A stretch of 64,000 nt of DNA from Streptomyces sp. Y2F8-2 (GTDB lineage Bacteria; Actinomycetota; Actinomycetes; Streptomycetales; Streptomycetaceae). The stretch lies in NCBI RefSeq assembly GCF_014905555.1, contig NZ_BNGS01000009.1, positions 124,001 through 188,000 on the forward strand, given 5' to 3'. A model generated the notes under the pieces. That model worked only from the letters and a program-made list of their open reading frames with translations, was not told where the DNA came from and searched no databases. This document shows, piece by piece, positions 53,269 through 64,000 of the stretch; positions within the stretch are counted from its first letter, which is position 1; each line of letters begins with the position of its first letter. The position numbers and the translations under genes were made by a program.

Positions 53269-53712
53269 ATGAGACACCCTCTCCCCGGTACCGAGGACGA
53301 GAGGTCGGTCGTCCACAGGACCGAGATGATCGTCTCCGTGGCCGACGAACCGCCGATACCGCTCCCTGCCGAGCTCCGCTACGACATGAGCGACCCGTAT
53401 GCCGTGCGCCTGTCCCTGGGCGCACCCGGCGTCCCCTCCGTCGACTGGGTGTTCGCCCGCTCGCTCCTCGCGGACGGTGTTCGCCGGTCCGCGGGGATCG
53501 GGGAGGTGGTGGTGATCCCGCCGCACCGGTGCCACCCGGACACGCTCCGCATCCTGCTCAGGACGCGGACCGGGGCGGCGGTCCTGGAGGCCGGGATCCG
53601 GGCGGTCACGGCCTTTCTGCGACGCGCCGACACGATGGTGCCGCCGGGTACCGAGCACCGTCACATCGACCTCGACGGCGTCGTCGCCAGGCTCACGGCC
53701 GGCAGCGAGTGA
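53269..53712 (+). CDS. SsgA-like sporulation/cell division regulator (SALP)
   Basis: A 147-residue SsgA-like protein: PLPAELRYDMSDPYAVRLSL, VDWVFARSLLADGVRRSAG and GDVVV-like GEVVVIPPH, then AAVLEAGIRAVTAFLRRAD. SALPs guide FtsZ placement, peptidoglycan remodelling or spore maturation in Streptomyces, and their presence strongly supports the streptomycete assignment. Which paralogue it is cannot be decided. ATG 53269 has an AGGGGGC ribosome-binding site. Confidence 0.9.
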   Translation: MRHPLPGTEDERSVVHRTEMIVSVADEPPIPLPAELRYDMSDPYAVRLSLGAPGVPSVDWVFARSLLADGVRRSAGIGEVVVIPPHRCHPDTLRILLRTRTGAAVLEAGIRAVTAFLRRADTMVPPGTEHRHIDLDGVVARLTAGSE

Positions 53713-53850
53713 CACCCCGGCGCCCCTGGCCCCACCAGGGACTCGGTGCGCTCAGCGGCACCTCATCGTGCGCTCCCGGGCAACCCGTCCCCCGTTCCCC
53801 CGCCTAACGTCGGCCACGTATTCACGGCACCGCATCGCAGGAGGCACGTC

Positions 53851-54426
53851 ATGACCACCGGTTCCCATCCCACGAGCAGCCAGCCGTGGCTGCATCAGAA
53901 GGGCGAGGTCATCCAGGAGTTCGGGACCGTCAAGCAATTCCCCGTCGCGCTGTCCCACGACGCGCGCATGTACTCCTGCCAGCGCCTGAACAAGACACTG
54001 GCCGACACGCAGATCCTCTACAGCCTCTACAAGAAGCACCACTGGCTCCTGCGCGGCGCGACCTTCTACCAGCTGCACCTGCTCCTGGACAAGCACGCGG
54101 AGCAACAGCTGGAACTCGTCGACACGATCGCCGAGCGGGTCCAGACCCTGGGCGGCGTCGCGGTGGGCGACCCCCGGCACGTCGCGGAGATCACCTCCAT
54201 TCCGCGTCCGCCGGACGGCGTCGAGGAGGTCCCTGCCATGCTCTCCCGGCTGCTGGAGGCCCACGAGGCCATCCTCGCGGACGCGCATGACGCGGCCGCC
54301 CGCACCGCCGAGCTGGGCGACGACGGCACCAACGACCTGCTGGTCTCGCAGGTGATCCGCACCGGCGAGCTACAGGCCTGGTTCCTGGCCGAGCACCTGG
54401 TCGACACCCCCCTGGTCCGCTCCTGA
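53851..54426 (+). CDS. dps: Dps-family ferritin-like DNA-protection protein
   Basis: A 191-residue four-helix ferritin-like protein. LLRGATFYQLHLLLDKHAEQ contains the inter-subunit ferroxidase His and Asp/Glu ligands (LHLLLDKH), and the next helix QLELVDTIAERVQTLGG is also typical. An extended N-terminal tail of about 45 residues could bind DNA or another subunit. Dps dodecamers store iron and protect DNA under stress. ATG 53851 has GCAGGAGG before it. Confidence 0.9.
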   Translation: MTTGSHPTSSQPWLHQKGEVIQEFGTVKQFPVALSHDARMYSCQRLNKTLADTQILYSLYKKHHWLLRGATFYQLHLLLDKHAEQQLELVDTIAERVQTLGGVAVGDPRHVAEITSIPRPPDGVEEVPAMLSRLLEAHEAILADAHDAAARTAELGDDGTNDLLVSQVIRTGELQAWFLAEHLVDTPLVRS

Positions 54427-54432
54427 ACGGAA

Positions 54433-54488
54433 CGCACCGCCCACACCGCACCGCCCACACCGCACCGCACCGCACCGCACCGCACCGG
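54433..54488. repeat. CACCG-type short repeat tract
   Basis: Two units of caccgcccacaccg followed by about six tandem caccg pentamers, directly after the dps stop. It is low-complexity intergenic DNA with no clear hairpin. Confidence 0.7.
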
Positions 54489-54540
54489 GCGCGCGGTATC
54501 CGGCCGCGTCGCGTGGGGCCCACGCCGGGCGCCGACCCGA

Positions 54541-54596
54541 CGACGAGCGACGAACGACGAACGACGAGCGACGAGCGACGAGCGACGAGCGACGAG
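54541..54596. repeat. Eight tandem copies of the heptamer CGACGAG/A
   Basis: Units start at 54541 and repeat every 7 bp to 54596; six are CGACGAG and two (54548 and 54555) CGACGAA. The array ends at the ltrA-like ribosome-binding site (GAGGAG), so copy number change by slippage would alter the leader length or expression. Confidence 0.9.
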
Positions 54597-54603
54597 GAGA
54601 ACG

Positions 54604-55860
54604 ATGAACAGCCGGGGAAGCCGCTCCGGGAGCCCCGCGCTGAGCCGCATCCCCGGTTCCCGTCCCCACAGGCCGATGCGGTGGGGGCGGGGGCCGGGCA
54701 CCGGCATGCCGGGGCGGGACCCGGGTGAGCCGCACCGGACCGCCACGTCCCTGGAGCTCCTGTTCGACCTCTGCTTCGTCATCGCGGTGGCCCAGGCGTC
54801 CCACAGCCTGAACACGGCGGTGACCGCCGGGGACTACACCGGCGGGTGCCTGCGCTTCGCCCTGGTCTTCTTCACGATCTGGTGGGCGTGGATGAACTTC
54901 ACGTGGTTCGCCTCCGCCTACGACCCGGACGACGTCCCCTACCGGTTGACGGTGCTCGTCCAGATCACCGGGTCCCTCGTTCTCGCCGCCGGCGTGCCCC
55001 GGGCGTTCGCGGACGGCGATCTGCGCGTCATCACACTGGGATACGTGGTGCTGCGTGTGACGCTGGCCGCTCTGTGGCTGCGGGCGGCCCGATCGGATCG
55101 GTGCCGGCGGCGGACCGCTCTGCGGTTCGCGACAGGGGTGACGGCCTGCCAGGTCGGCTGGGTGGGGCTGCTGTTCGTTCCGGCACCGGCGCGGCTGCCC
55201 GGCATCATCGTGATGATCGTCGCGGAGGTCTCCGTCCCGGTGTGGGCGCAGTCCGCCGGTATGACGCCGTGGCACCCGCATCACATCGCCGAGCGCTACG
55301 AACTGTTCACCCTCATCGTGCTCGGTGAGTCCGTCGCGGCCGCCACCACGGCGGTACGGGACGCGTTCGACCGCCACCACGGCGCGTGGGCGCTGTACGC
55401 CCTGGCGGCGGGCGGTCTGCTCATGGTCTTCGCCATGTGGTGGCTGTACTTCGCCCGCCCGGCGCACACGCTGCTCGCCACCACGCACCAGGCCCACCGC
55501 AGAAGGTTCATCTGGGCGTACGGCCACTACCTGATCTTCGCCTCGGCGACCGCCTCGGGAGCCGGGCTGGCGGCGTACGCCCAGTTGGTGACGCGGCGCA
55601 CCGATGTCTCCGACCCGGCGGCGGGCGCGGCCGTCGCCGTCCCGGCGGCGGTCTTCCTGATCACGGTGTGGGCCGTCCATGTCCGGCCGCACCGACGCGG
55701 TGGGCTCGAACGGCTTCTGTTCCCCGCTTGCGCGGTCGCGGTCCTGGCGGCCGCCTGCTCCCCGGCACCGGCGCTCGTCGCCGGACTGCTGCTGGCCGCT
55801 CTCGTCGCCGTGGTCACGGTGACCGACCGCTCCGGAGGAGCGGCCCGGGTGGAGGGATGA
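54604..55860 (+). CDS. ltrA: LtrA-family (low temperature requirement) membrane protein
   Basis: A 418-residue integral membrane protein with about 10 hydrophobic segments. LtrA motifs: SLELLFDLCFVIAVAQASHS at the start of TM1, FFTIWWAWMNFTWFASAYD, HIAERYELFTLIVLGESVAA and WWLYFARPAHT. The family was named for cold-growth mutants of Listeria; biochemical function is unknown. The first 40 residues are Arg/Gly/Pro-rich and may be an over-extended start; the ATG at 54604 is kept because of the GAGGAG before it. Confidence 0.85.
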   Translation: MNSRGSRSGSPALSRIPGSRPHRPMRWGRGPGTGMPGRDPGEPHRTATSLELLFDLCFVIAVAQASHSLNTAVTAGDYTGGCLRFALVFFTIWWAWMNFTWFASAYDPDDVPYRLTVLVQITGSLVLAAGVPRAFADGDLRVITLGYVVLRVTLAALWLRAARSDRCRRRTALRFATGVTACQVGWVGLLFVPAPARLPGIIVMIVAEVSVPVWAQSAGMTPWHPHHIAERYELFTLIVLGESVAAATTAVRDAFDRHHGAWALYALAAGGLLMVFAMWWLYFARPAHTLLATTHQAHRRRFIWAYGHYLIFASATASGAGLAAYAQLVTRRTDVSDPAAGAAVAVPAAVFLITVWAVHVRPHRRGGLERLLFPACAVAVLAAACSPAPALVAGLLLAALVAVVTVTDRSGGAARVEG

Positions 55861-55984
55861 CGCGGCCTGTGCCCGGCGATGTGCCGGCTCTTCACCGTGC
55901 CGGTGCCGGGTCACTTCGGGTTTCGGCCGCCCCGGCTGGCGCGGTGCGCGGGCGTGCCCTGCGGGAGTTGCCAGAATCCGGGCC

Positions 55985-56977
55985 ATGTTCGCTGCTTACA
56001 TCGAAGAGTTCGGCGGCCCGGAGGCGATCCGCTGCGGCCATCTGCCCGCACCTCGGCCCGGACCGACCGATGTCCTGGTGAACGTCGAGGTGACCGCCGT
56101 GAACCAGGTCGACACGTTCGTCCGCTCCGGCGCCTGGCGGACCCCGGTCCCCTGGCCGTTCGTCGTAGGCCGCGATCTGGTGGGTACGGTGACCGAGACC
56201 TCGCCGGGAGCCCCCGGGTTCACCGTCGGCGACCGGGTGTGGTGCAACAGCATGGGGCACGCGGGGCGCTCCGGCGCCGCGGCCGAGCAGGTCGTGGTGC
56301 CGGCGGACCGGCTCTACCACCTGCCCGCGGGCGTCGATCCCGGCACCGCCGTGGCGGTGGCGCATCCGGCGGCCACCGCCCATCTGGCGCTGTTCACCCA
56401 CGGGCGGCTGCGCGCCGGGGAGACCGTGGTCGTGCTGGGCGGTGGGGGGAACGTCGGCAGCGCCCTGACGTTGATGGCCGCCCGGGCGGGTGCCCGCGTC
56501 GTCGCCACCGCGAGCGCCCGTGACGCCGGGCGCGTGCGTGCGCTGGGCGCGGCGGAGGTCGTCGACCACCACGAAGCCGACGTTCTCCCGCGTCTGCGGC
56601 AGGCGTGTCCCGGGGGCGCGGACCTGTTCCTCGACACGTCGGCGGCCAACGACCTGGACACCGCCGTGGATCTGCTCGCCCGGCGCGGGCGGATCGTCGT
56701 GTTCTCCGGGATGAGGACCCGGCCGCCGTTGCCCACCGGAGCGCTCTACCTCAAGGACGGTTCGGTCACCGGGTTCACGATCTCCCATGCGACGTCCGCC
56801 GAACTCGCCGAGGCCGCGGCCGGAGTCGGCCGGCTGCTCGCCGACGGCTCACTGCGTCCGCCGGCCGTCGTCACCATGCCTCTGGAGGAGGCGGCGACAG
56901 CCCACCGCCTGCTGGAGTCGGGAGACGTGCGCGGGAAGATCGTCCTGCGCGTCACGTCGGAGGGCGCAGCCCGGTAG
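55985..56977 (+). CDS. NADPH:quinone reductase-like MDR protein
   Basis: A 330-residue zinc-free medium-chain reductase: MFAAYIEEFGGPEAIRCGHL, FVVGRDLVGTVTET, and the Rossmann motif VVVLGGGGNVGSALTLMAAR, with a C-terminal SGDVRGKIVLRVTS. It shares its family with 35252-36175 but is not a close copy. It converges on the YceI gene with only 11 bp between stops. Confidence 0.88.
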   Translation: MFAAYIEEFGGPEAIRCGHLPAPRPGPTDVLVNVEVTAVNQVDTFVRSGAWRTPVPWPFVVGRDLVGTVTETSPGAPGFTVGDRVWCNSMGHAGRSGAAAEQVVVPADRLYHLPAGVDPGTAVAVAHPAATAHLALFTHGRLRAGETVVVLGGGGNVGSALTLMAARAGARVVATASARDAGRVRALGAAEVVDHHEADVLPRLRQACPGGADLFLDTSAANDLDTAVDLLARRGRIVVFSGMRTRPPLPTGALYLKDGSVTGFTISHATSAELAEAAAGVGRLLADGSLRPPAVVTMPLEEAATAHRLLESGDVRGKIVLRVTSEGAAR

Positions 56978-56988
56978 CCCGTCTGTCC

Positions 56989-57507
56989 TCACGCGGATGT
57001 GCGCTGGAAGCGCAGGGTGGCGTCGACGGTGGTCAGGCCACGCATCATGCCCATCTGGTTCCAGGTCAGACCGAACTGAGCGCGGTCCACGGTGAACTCG
57101 GCGGTGAGGGTGACCGCGTCGGGTCCGGCCTGGGTGACGGTGGCGGTGACGGTCTGCGGCCGGGTGATGCCGCGTACGGTCAGCCGACCGTGGACGGTGA
57201 CGGTGTCCTCGCCACGCCGGGTGGCGTCAAGGACCTCGAAGACGATGGCGGGGAACTGGTCCGCGGCGAAGAAGTCGTCGGAACGCAGGTGCGCGTCGCG
57301 CTTGGCGTGCTTGGTGTCCAGGGAGGCGGCGTCCAGGCTGACGGTGCCCGTGGCGGTGCCGTCCGGGCGCACCTCTCCTTGGCCGGTGACCGAGGTGAAG
57401 GTGCCCTTGACGGTGACCATGCCCCACATGGTCCTGTGCTTCAGGGCGACGGTGGAGGCGGCGGAGTCGAGCGCGAAGAGGCCGGTTTCGACGGCAGCGG
57501 TGGTCAT
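56989..57507 (-). CDS. YceI-family lipid-binding-like protein
   Basis: A 172-residue YceI domain protein without a signal peptide: TVALKHRTMWGMVTVKGTFT, DAHLRSDDFFAADQFPAIVF and VDRAQFGLTWNQMG. YceI folds as a lipocalin-like barrel that binds polyisoprenoid lipids; cytoplasmic actinobacterial members are often repressed by a neighbouring MarR. ATG 57507 follows GGAGATCCCC. Divergent from a MarR gene. Confidence 0.9.
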   Translation of the reverse strand: MTTAAVETGLFALDSAASTVALKHRTMWGMVTVKGTFTSVTGQGEVRPDGTATGTVSLDAASLDTKHAKRDAHLRSDDFFAADQFPAIVFEVLDATRRGEDTVTVHGRLTVRGITRPQTVTATVTQAGPDAVTLTAEFTVDRAQFGLTWNQMGMMRGLTTVDATLRFQRTSA

Positions 57508-57557
57508 GGGGATCTCCTGACAGCGGAGGGTGGCCGGGAGGGACGGCCACCATCTCA

Positions 57558-57633
57558 TCCAAATTTGAACAGCACCGTAGCAGGTGATTCGAATTTGGAC
57601 CATCGCTCGGTGGCGAGATCGTTCAGATTTGGA
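57558..57633. promoter_or_regulatory. Three copies of a 12-bp TTCRRATTTGGA operator between yceI and marR
   Basis: TTCAAATTTGGA on the minus strand at 57558-57569, TTCGAATTTGGA at 57588-57599 and TTCAGATTTGGA at 57622-57633 on the plus strand. They occupy most of the AT-rich divergent region and are probably binding sites of the adjacent MarR regulator acting on both genes. Confidence 0.7.
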
Positions 57634-57652
57634 ACACTGTTATCCTGGTGCC

Positions 57653-58165
57653 ATGGCCGATCACTCCGCTCCCGCCGCCTCGTCCGCCGACGCGTCGACG
57701 GACGGCAGCGGCCTGCTGCCGGACGAGCTGCGCACCTACATGCGGGTCGTGGCCGCCACCGGAGCGATCGAGCAGCAGCTGCGCGCGCACGTCAAGAAGA
57801 CCCTCGGTGTCTCGCACGACGAGTTCCTGGTGCTGTGCCTGCTCGCGGACCAGCCGGGCACCACGCTGCGCATGACGCGGATCGCCGAACTCCTCGGCCG
57901 TCCGAAGACACGGCTGACCTACCAGGTCGGCTGCCTGCACCACATGGGCCTCGTCACCCGTGAGTCGGTCTGCGGCGACCGGCGCGGTATCGCGCTCACC
58001 CTCACGGACAAGGGCCGGCGGCTGCTCGCGGAGAACACCCCCGCCCTCGCCCAGGTCCTGGTGAGCCTGATCGGCCCGGCCCAGTGCGCGGCCCTGACCG
58101 GCTTGCTCGCCCAGGCGTCCCACCCCGCCGACGAAGGCGGACACGCGCAGGACCCCGCCACCTAG
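57653..58165 (+). CDS. MarR-family transcriptional regulator
   Basis: A 170-residue winged-helix regulator: LRTYMRVVAATGAIEQQLRA, TLGVSHDEFLVLCLLADQPG, recognition helix region MTRIAELLGRPKTRLTYQV and wing SVCGDRRGIALTLTDKGRRL. It lies divergent from yceI, with three candidate operators between, so autorepression and yceI repression are likely. ATG 57653 is chosen at the family N-terminus; an upstream in-frame ATG lies inside the operator region. Confidence 0.9.
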   Translation: MADHSAPAASSADASTDGSGLLPDELRTYMRVVAATGAIEQQLRAHVKKTLGVSHDEFLVLCLLADQPGTTLRMTRIAELLGRPKTRLTYQVGCLHHMGLVTRESVCGDRRGIALTLTDKGRRLLAENTPALAQVLVSLIGPAQCAALTGLLAQASHPADEGGHAQDPAT

Positions 58166-58755
58166 CGCTTGGCCGTTCAGGCACCCCCGAGGGCCCGAGG
58201 GCGGGCGGTGGAGGCGCGGACGACGAGTTCGACCGGTGGATCACTCGCGGGCGCCGGCTCCGCGTCCGGTTCTGCGACACACCCGCGAGACGTGCCACGT
58301 CCACACTGCGCGGCGCTGCAGGGCCCGCACCCCGCCCTCCCACTCGCGTCATGGTGTCTCCGATTTCTCCGGCAGCGTGATCCTACCCGTCGGCCGTATG
58401 ACGACGCTGTCATGATTGCGCAATTACCTGCACGCGCCCGGATCGGAGGGGTCACTCGGCGCCGTTGCCACGCCCCGCCAGGGTGAACACCCATACGGGT
58501 GACTTGTCACTCACCCCACCGGGGTACGGGACAAGGAACACTGCCCTGTTCAGCGCCACTGTCGTTTCATCGCGATCGAATACGAGTGGCAACTTGAGTA
58601 TGTCCGACACAAACTGAAGCGCGTGGAGCCGTGATCAGATAAGAGTGCGCGACACCGTGGCTTCCGGATTGCTCGATCCGGGCACTGCCGAGCACGGAAG
58701 GCACCGGACCGGTCACCTGTGGCCGGTGGTTGTCGGATTTCCTCAAGGAGCTTGA
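58166..58755. other. Intergenic region with a LacI remnant and an AT-rich promoter zone
   Basis: 590 bp between marR and the synthetase gene. The first 100 bp hold a decayed LacI C-terminus (minus strand). From about 58480 the DNA contains small dyads (GGGTGAACACCC at 58481-58492, GTGACTTGTCAC at 58499-58510, and GAACA-N6-TGTTC at 58536-58551) and an AT-richer stretch to 58640, which may control the biosynthetic genes. No intact gene is seen. Confidence 0.55.
58177..58262 (-). pseudogene. C-terminal scrap of a LacI-family regulator
   Basis: The minus-strand frame ends PPVELVVRASTARPRA and then a stop, the usual last residues of streptomycete LacI regulators (LVVRxST). Upstream codons show no LacI core, so only about 25 residues survive. 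Confidence 0.4.
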
Positions 58756-61368
<2,613 letters not shown>

Positions 61369-61390
61369 GGAACTTCAGGAAGACCGATCG

Positions 61391-64000
61391 ATGGGAGCGC
61401 TCGTGGAAGCGGACCGGGAGTACTGGCGCGGCGTGCTGACCGCCGGTGGTTTCACCGCGGTACCCCGCTGGGTGCGGGAGCCGGTGGCGGGTACGGCAGA
61501 GCAGGAGACGGTGCTGCCGGACGACATCGCCGCAGCGGTGCGCGGGCTGGCCGGCGTGCTGCGGGTGCCGGTGAGTTCCGTGCTGCTGGCGGCGCACGCC
61601 AAGGTGCTGGCCGCGCTGTCGGGTGAGCGCGAGGTGGTGACGGGCTATGCCGCCGGAGCGGCGGGCGGGCCGCTGCCGTGCCGTCTGACGGTCGCCCCCG
61701 GGTCGTGGCGCGAACTGGTGCTCGGCGCTCACCGTGTCGAAGCCGAGGTGCTGGCTCACGGGGACTTCCCGGTGGACGCGCTGCGCCGGGAGTTGGGGCT
61801 CTCCGAGCCGTCGTACGAGGTCGTGTTCGACCCCACGGGCGCCGGGCACGGGCCGGCCGACGACGCGGTGCTGGGCGTGGGCTTCAGTGACCGGGGCGGG
61901 CGGCCGGTGGTGCGGCTGCGGTACCGCACGGACGTCCTGGACGCCGAGTGCGCGACCCGGATCGGCGGCTACCACCTGACCGCGCTGCGGCTGATCGCGG
62001 CCGACCCGGACGCCGGACACGCGCGGCAGAGCCTGCTGTCGGCGGAGGAGATGCTGTACCAGCTCGAAGGACTGGCCGGACCGCACCGGGCCCTGCCCGA
62101 CATCCGGGCGCACGAGCTGTTCGAGCAGCGGGTGCGGGCCCACCCGGAGGCGGTGGCCGCGGTGCACGGCGACCGCACGTGGACGTACGCGGAGCTGAAC
62201 GCGCGCGCGAACCGGCTCGCACGGGCCCTTCTGGCTCGTGGACTCGGCCGGGAGGACGTCGTGGCGGTGGTCACGGAACGCGATCTCGACTGGCTGGCGT
62301 CGGTGTTGGCGGTGTTCAAGGCCGGAGGCGCCTACCTGCCCATCGAGCCGCACTTCCCGGCGGGCCGTATCGGGACGACGTTGTCGCGTGCCGGATGCCG
62401 GCTCGTGCTCACCGAATCCGGCAGCACCCACACCCTCGACCAGGCCCTCGCCACACTGCCGGGCGTCGAGAAGCTGCTGGTCGAGACGGCGTACGCGGAG
62501 GAGCACGCCGAGGACGACCTCGGCGTCAAGGTGAGCGCCGGCCAGCTCGCCTACATCTACTTCACCTCCGGCTCCACCGGCGAGCCCAAGGGGGCGATGT
62601 GCGAGCACGCGGGCATGCTCAACCACCTCCACGCCAAGATCGAGGACCTGGGAATCGGCCAGGGGCGGGTGGTGGCGCAGACGGCGCCGCAGTGCTTCGA
62701 CATCTCGCTGTGGCAGTTGCTGTCCGCGCTGCTGGTCGGCGGGCGGACGTTGCTGGTCGAGCAGGACGTGGTCGTGGATGTGGAGCGGTTCGTCGACACC
62801 CTGGTCCGCGGCCGGGTCGGGGTGGTCCAGGTCGTGCCCTCCTATCTGGAGGTGGTGGTGTCGTATCTGGAGCGGCATCCCCGCGAGCTGCCGGACCTGA
62901 CGTGTGTGTCGGTCACCGGTGAGGCCCTGAAACGGGAACTGGTGCAGCGCTGGTTCGCGATCCAGCCAGGCATCAGACTGCTCAACGCCTACGGGCTGAC
63001 CGAGACCTCGGACGACACCAACCACGAGGTCCTTCACCGGGTGCCCGAACGGGTACTGCTCGGGCGTCCCGTCAGCAACGTGCGCGTCTACGTCGTCGAC
63101 GAGCATCTGTCGCTGGTGCCGCTGGGCGCCCCCGGGGTGATCGCGTTCTCCGGGGTGTGCGTGGGGCGGGGATACGTCAACGATCCCGAGCGCACCCGCC
63201 AGGCGTACCTGCGGGATCCGTACCGGCCCGGCGAGCGCCTCTACCTCGGAGGCGACTGGGGGCGCTGGCATCCCGACGGCAAGCTGGAGTTCCTGGGCCG
63301 CCGGGACAACCAGGTCAAGATCCGCGGTTTCCGCATCGAGATCGGCGAGATCGAGAACACGCTGCTGCGGGTGCCCGGGGTGCGCGACGGAGCGGTGGTC
63401 ACCGCCGAACTGGCCGGTGGCAGCACACACCTGATCGCCTTCCACACCGGCCGGCGCCTGGAGACGGAGGAGCTGCGCGAGGCGCTGGGCGCCGTCCTGC
63501 CCGCCTACATGGTCCCGACTGCCTTCCACTGGCAGGACAGCCTGCCGCTGACCGCCAACGGCAAGATCGACCGGAAGGCCCTGACCGCGCTCGCGGAACG
63601 GACCGAGCCGGCCGTGGACGCCGACCGGGCCGGGGAGGAGGACCGTGCCCCGCGCACCCCGACCGAGCGGAAGCTGGCGGCGACCTGGGCCGAGCTGCTG
63701 GGCGTCCCCGAGCACCGGATCGGCCGGCAGGACCACTTCTTCGACTCCGGCGGAACCTCCCTGTCGGCGGTCAAGCTCACCATCGCCCTGGACCGCGCGG
63801 TGTCCCTGAAGGACATCACCCGGCACCCGGTGCTCGCCGATCTCGCCGCCCTCCTCGACGGCACCGCCCTCCAGCGCACGGAGCTGCTGCAACCGCTGTC
63901 ACAACCGGACGGTGTGCCGCAGTGTGCGCTGGTCTGCTTCCCGTACGCGGGCGGCAACGCGGTCAACTTCCGTCCGATGGCCGGTGCCCTGGCGGACGGC
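61391..64000 (+). CDS. NRPS module: C-terminal half of a condensation domain, adenylation, carrier, thioesterase (runs off the right edge)
   Basis: At least 870 residues, no stop before the window end. Residues 1-230 resemble only the second lobe of a C domain (YWRGVLTAGGF, VSSVLLAAHAKVLAALSGE, HGDFPVDALRRELG); the N-lobe with HHxxxDG is missing. The A domain spans about 235-735: A3 YFTSGSTGEPKG near 388, FDISLWQLLSALLVGG near 435, NAYGLTETSDD near 531, GRRDNQVKIRGFRIEIGEIE near 636, NGKIDRKAL near 723. The carrier Ser is in FFDSGGTSLSA near 789, and a thioesterase begins at LVCFPYAGGNAVNFRPMA near 846. By-eye specificity code is D-I-W-Q-S-T-A-D-D-K; I do not recognise its substrate. It probably charges the carrier of the preceding membrane synthetase, or its own. 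Confidence 0.88.
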   Translation, partial: MGALVEADREYWRGVLTAGGFTAVPRWVREPVAGTAEQETVLPDDIAAAVRGLAGVLRVPVSSVLLAAHAKVLAALSGEREVVTGYAAGAAGGPLPCRLTVAPGSWRELVLGAHRVEAEVLAHGDFPVDALRRELGLSEPSYEVVFDPTGAGHGPADDAVLGVGFSDRGGRPVVRLRYRTDVLDAECATRIGGYHLTALRLIAADPDAGHARQSLLSAEEMLYQLEGLAGPHRALPDIRAHELFEQRVRAHPEAVAAVHGDRTWTYAELNARANRLARALLARGLGREDVVAVVTERDLDWLASVLAVFKAGGAYLPIEPHFPAGRIGTTLSRAGCRLVLTESGSTHTLDQALATLPGVEKLLVETAYAEEHAEDDLGVKVSAGQLAYIYFTSGSTGEPKGAMCEHAGMLNHLHAKIEDLGIGQGRVVAQTAPQCFDISLWQLLSALLVGGRTLLVEQDVVVDVERFVDTLVRGRVGVVQVVPSYLEVVVSYLERHPRELPDLTCVSVTGEALKRELVQRWFAIQPGIRLLNAYGLTETSDDTNHEVLHRVPERVLLGRPVSNVRVYVVDEHLSLVPLGAPGVIAFSGVCVGRGYVNDPERTRQAYLRDPYRPGERLYLGGDWGRWHPDGKLEFLGRRDNQVKIRGFRIEIGEIENTLLRVPGVRDGAVVTAELAGGSTHLIAFHTGRRLETEELREALGAVLPAYMVPTAFHWQDSLPLTANGKIDRKALTALAERTEPAVDADRAGEEDRAPRTPTERKLAATWAELLGVPEHRIGRQDHFFDSGGTSLSAVKLTIALDRAVSLKDITRHPVLADLAALLDGTALQRTELLQPLSQPDGVPQCALVCFPYAGGNAVNFRPMAGALADG

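Overview
The window is high-GC DNA with an actinomycete, very probably Streptomyces, character. Start codons are often GTG, Shine-Dalgarno runs are GGAG/GAAGG, and transporter operons are stitched by ATGA and GTGA overlaps. The clearest lineage marker is an SsgA-like sporulation/cell-division protein, a family largely confined to sporulating actinomycetes. Much of the content is accessory: secreted glycan enzymes, catabolic operons, gene remnants and a biosynthetic locus cut by the right edge. All calls were made by eye from translated sequence. No database search was run and coordinates of starts are choices, explained per gene.

Layout. 1-8103: surface and secreted proteins, namely a large membrane-anchored DNRLRE-domain protein (cut by the left edge), a tachylectin-like secreted lectin, and a secreted GH33-type sialidase with three LamG domains. 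8276-23055 (minus): aspartase, then a tightly packed 12-gene operon running from an amine oxidase and an aspartoacylase-like deacylase through a PotABCD-type ABC importer, a class III transaminase, a second deacylase, an aldehyde dehydrogenase, an aldo/keto reductase, a HAD hydrolase and a second amine oxidase. Two tandem IclR regulators (23329-25072) are divergent from it. 25189-30778 (minus): a gabT / FAD-FeS dehydrogenase / gabD operon with a divergent PucR-type regulator (31040-32734). Together these two operons could take a diamine or N-acyl diamino acid to aspartate/fumarate and a 4-aminobutyrate-like intermediate to succinate.

32911-48502: assorted metabolism, namely a cupin, a UDP-sugar dehydrogenase, a quinone reductase, a molybdopterin oxidoreductase with a ferredoxin-reductase-like partner and a zinc-ribbon protein, then an HSL-type hydrolase divergent from an amidohydrolase across a strikingly symmetrical regulatory region. 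It continues with an isochorismatase-like hydrolase, DoxX, DUF1275, an MFS pump fused to a monooxygenase-like domain, a YcxB-like membrane protein and a PoxB-type ThDP enzyme. 48613-49410 is a chimeric CoxL/XdhC pseudogene.

49676-58165: stress and regulatory genes (GNAT, pirin, AhpD-like, MFS, SsgA-like, Dps, LtrA, quinone reductase, YceI divergent from its likely MarR repressor). 58756-64000: a two-gene assembly line in which a Pls/PosA-like membrane synthetase lacks its adenylation domain and the following gene supplies half-condensation, adenylation, carrier and thioesterase domains. This split poly/oligo-amino-acid synthetase is the most interesting system in the window and continues beyond it.
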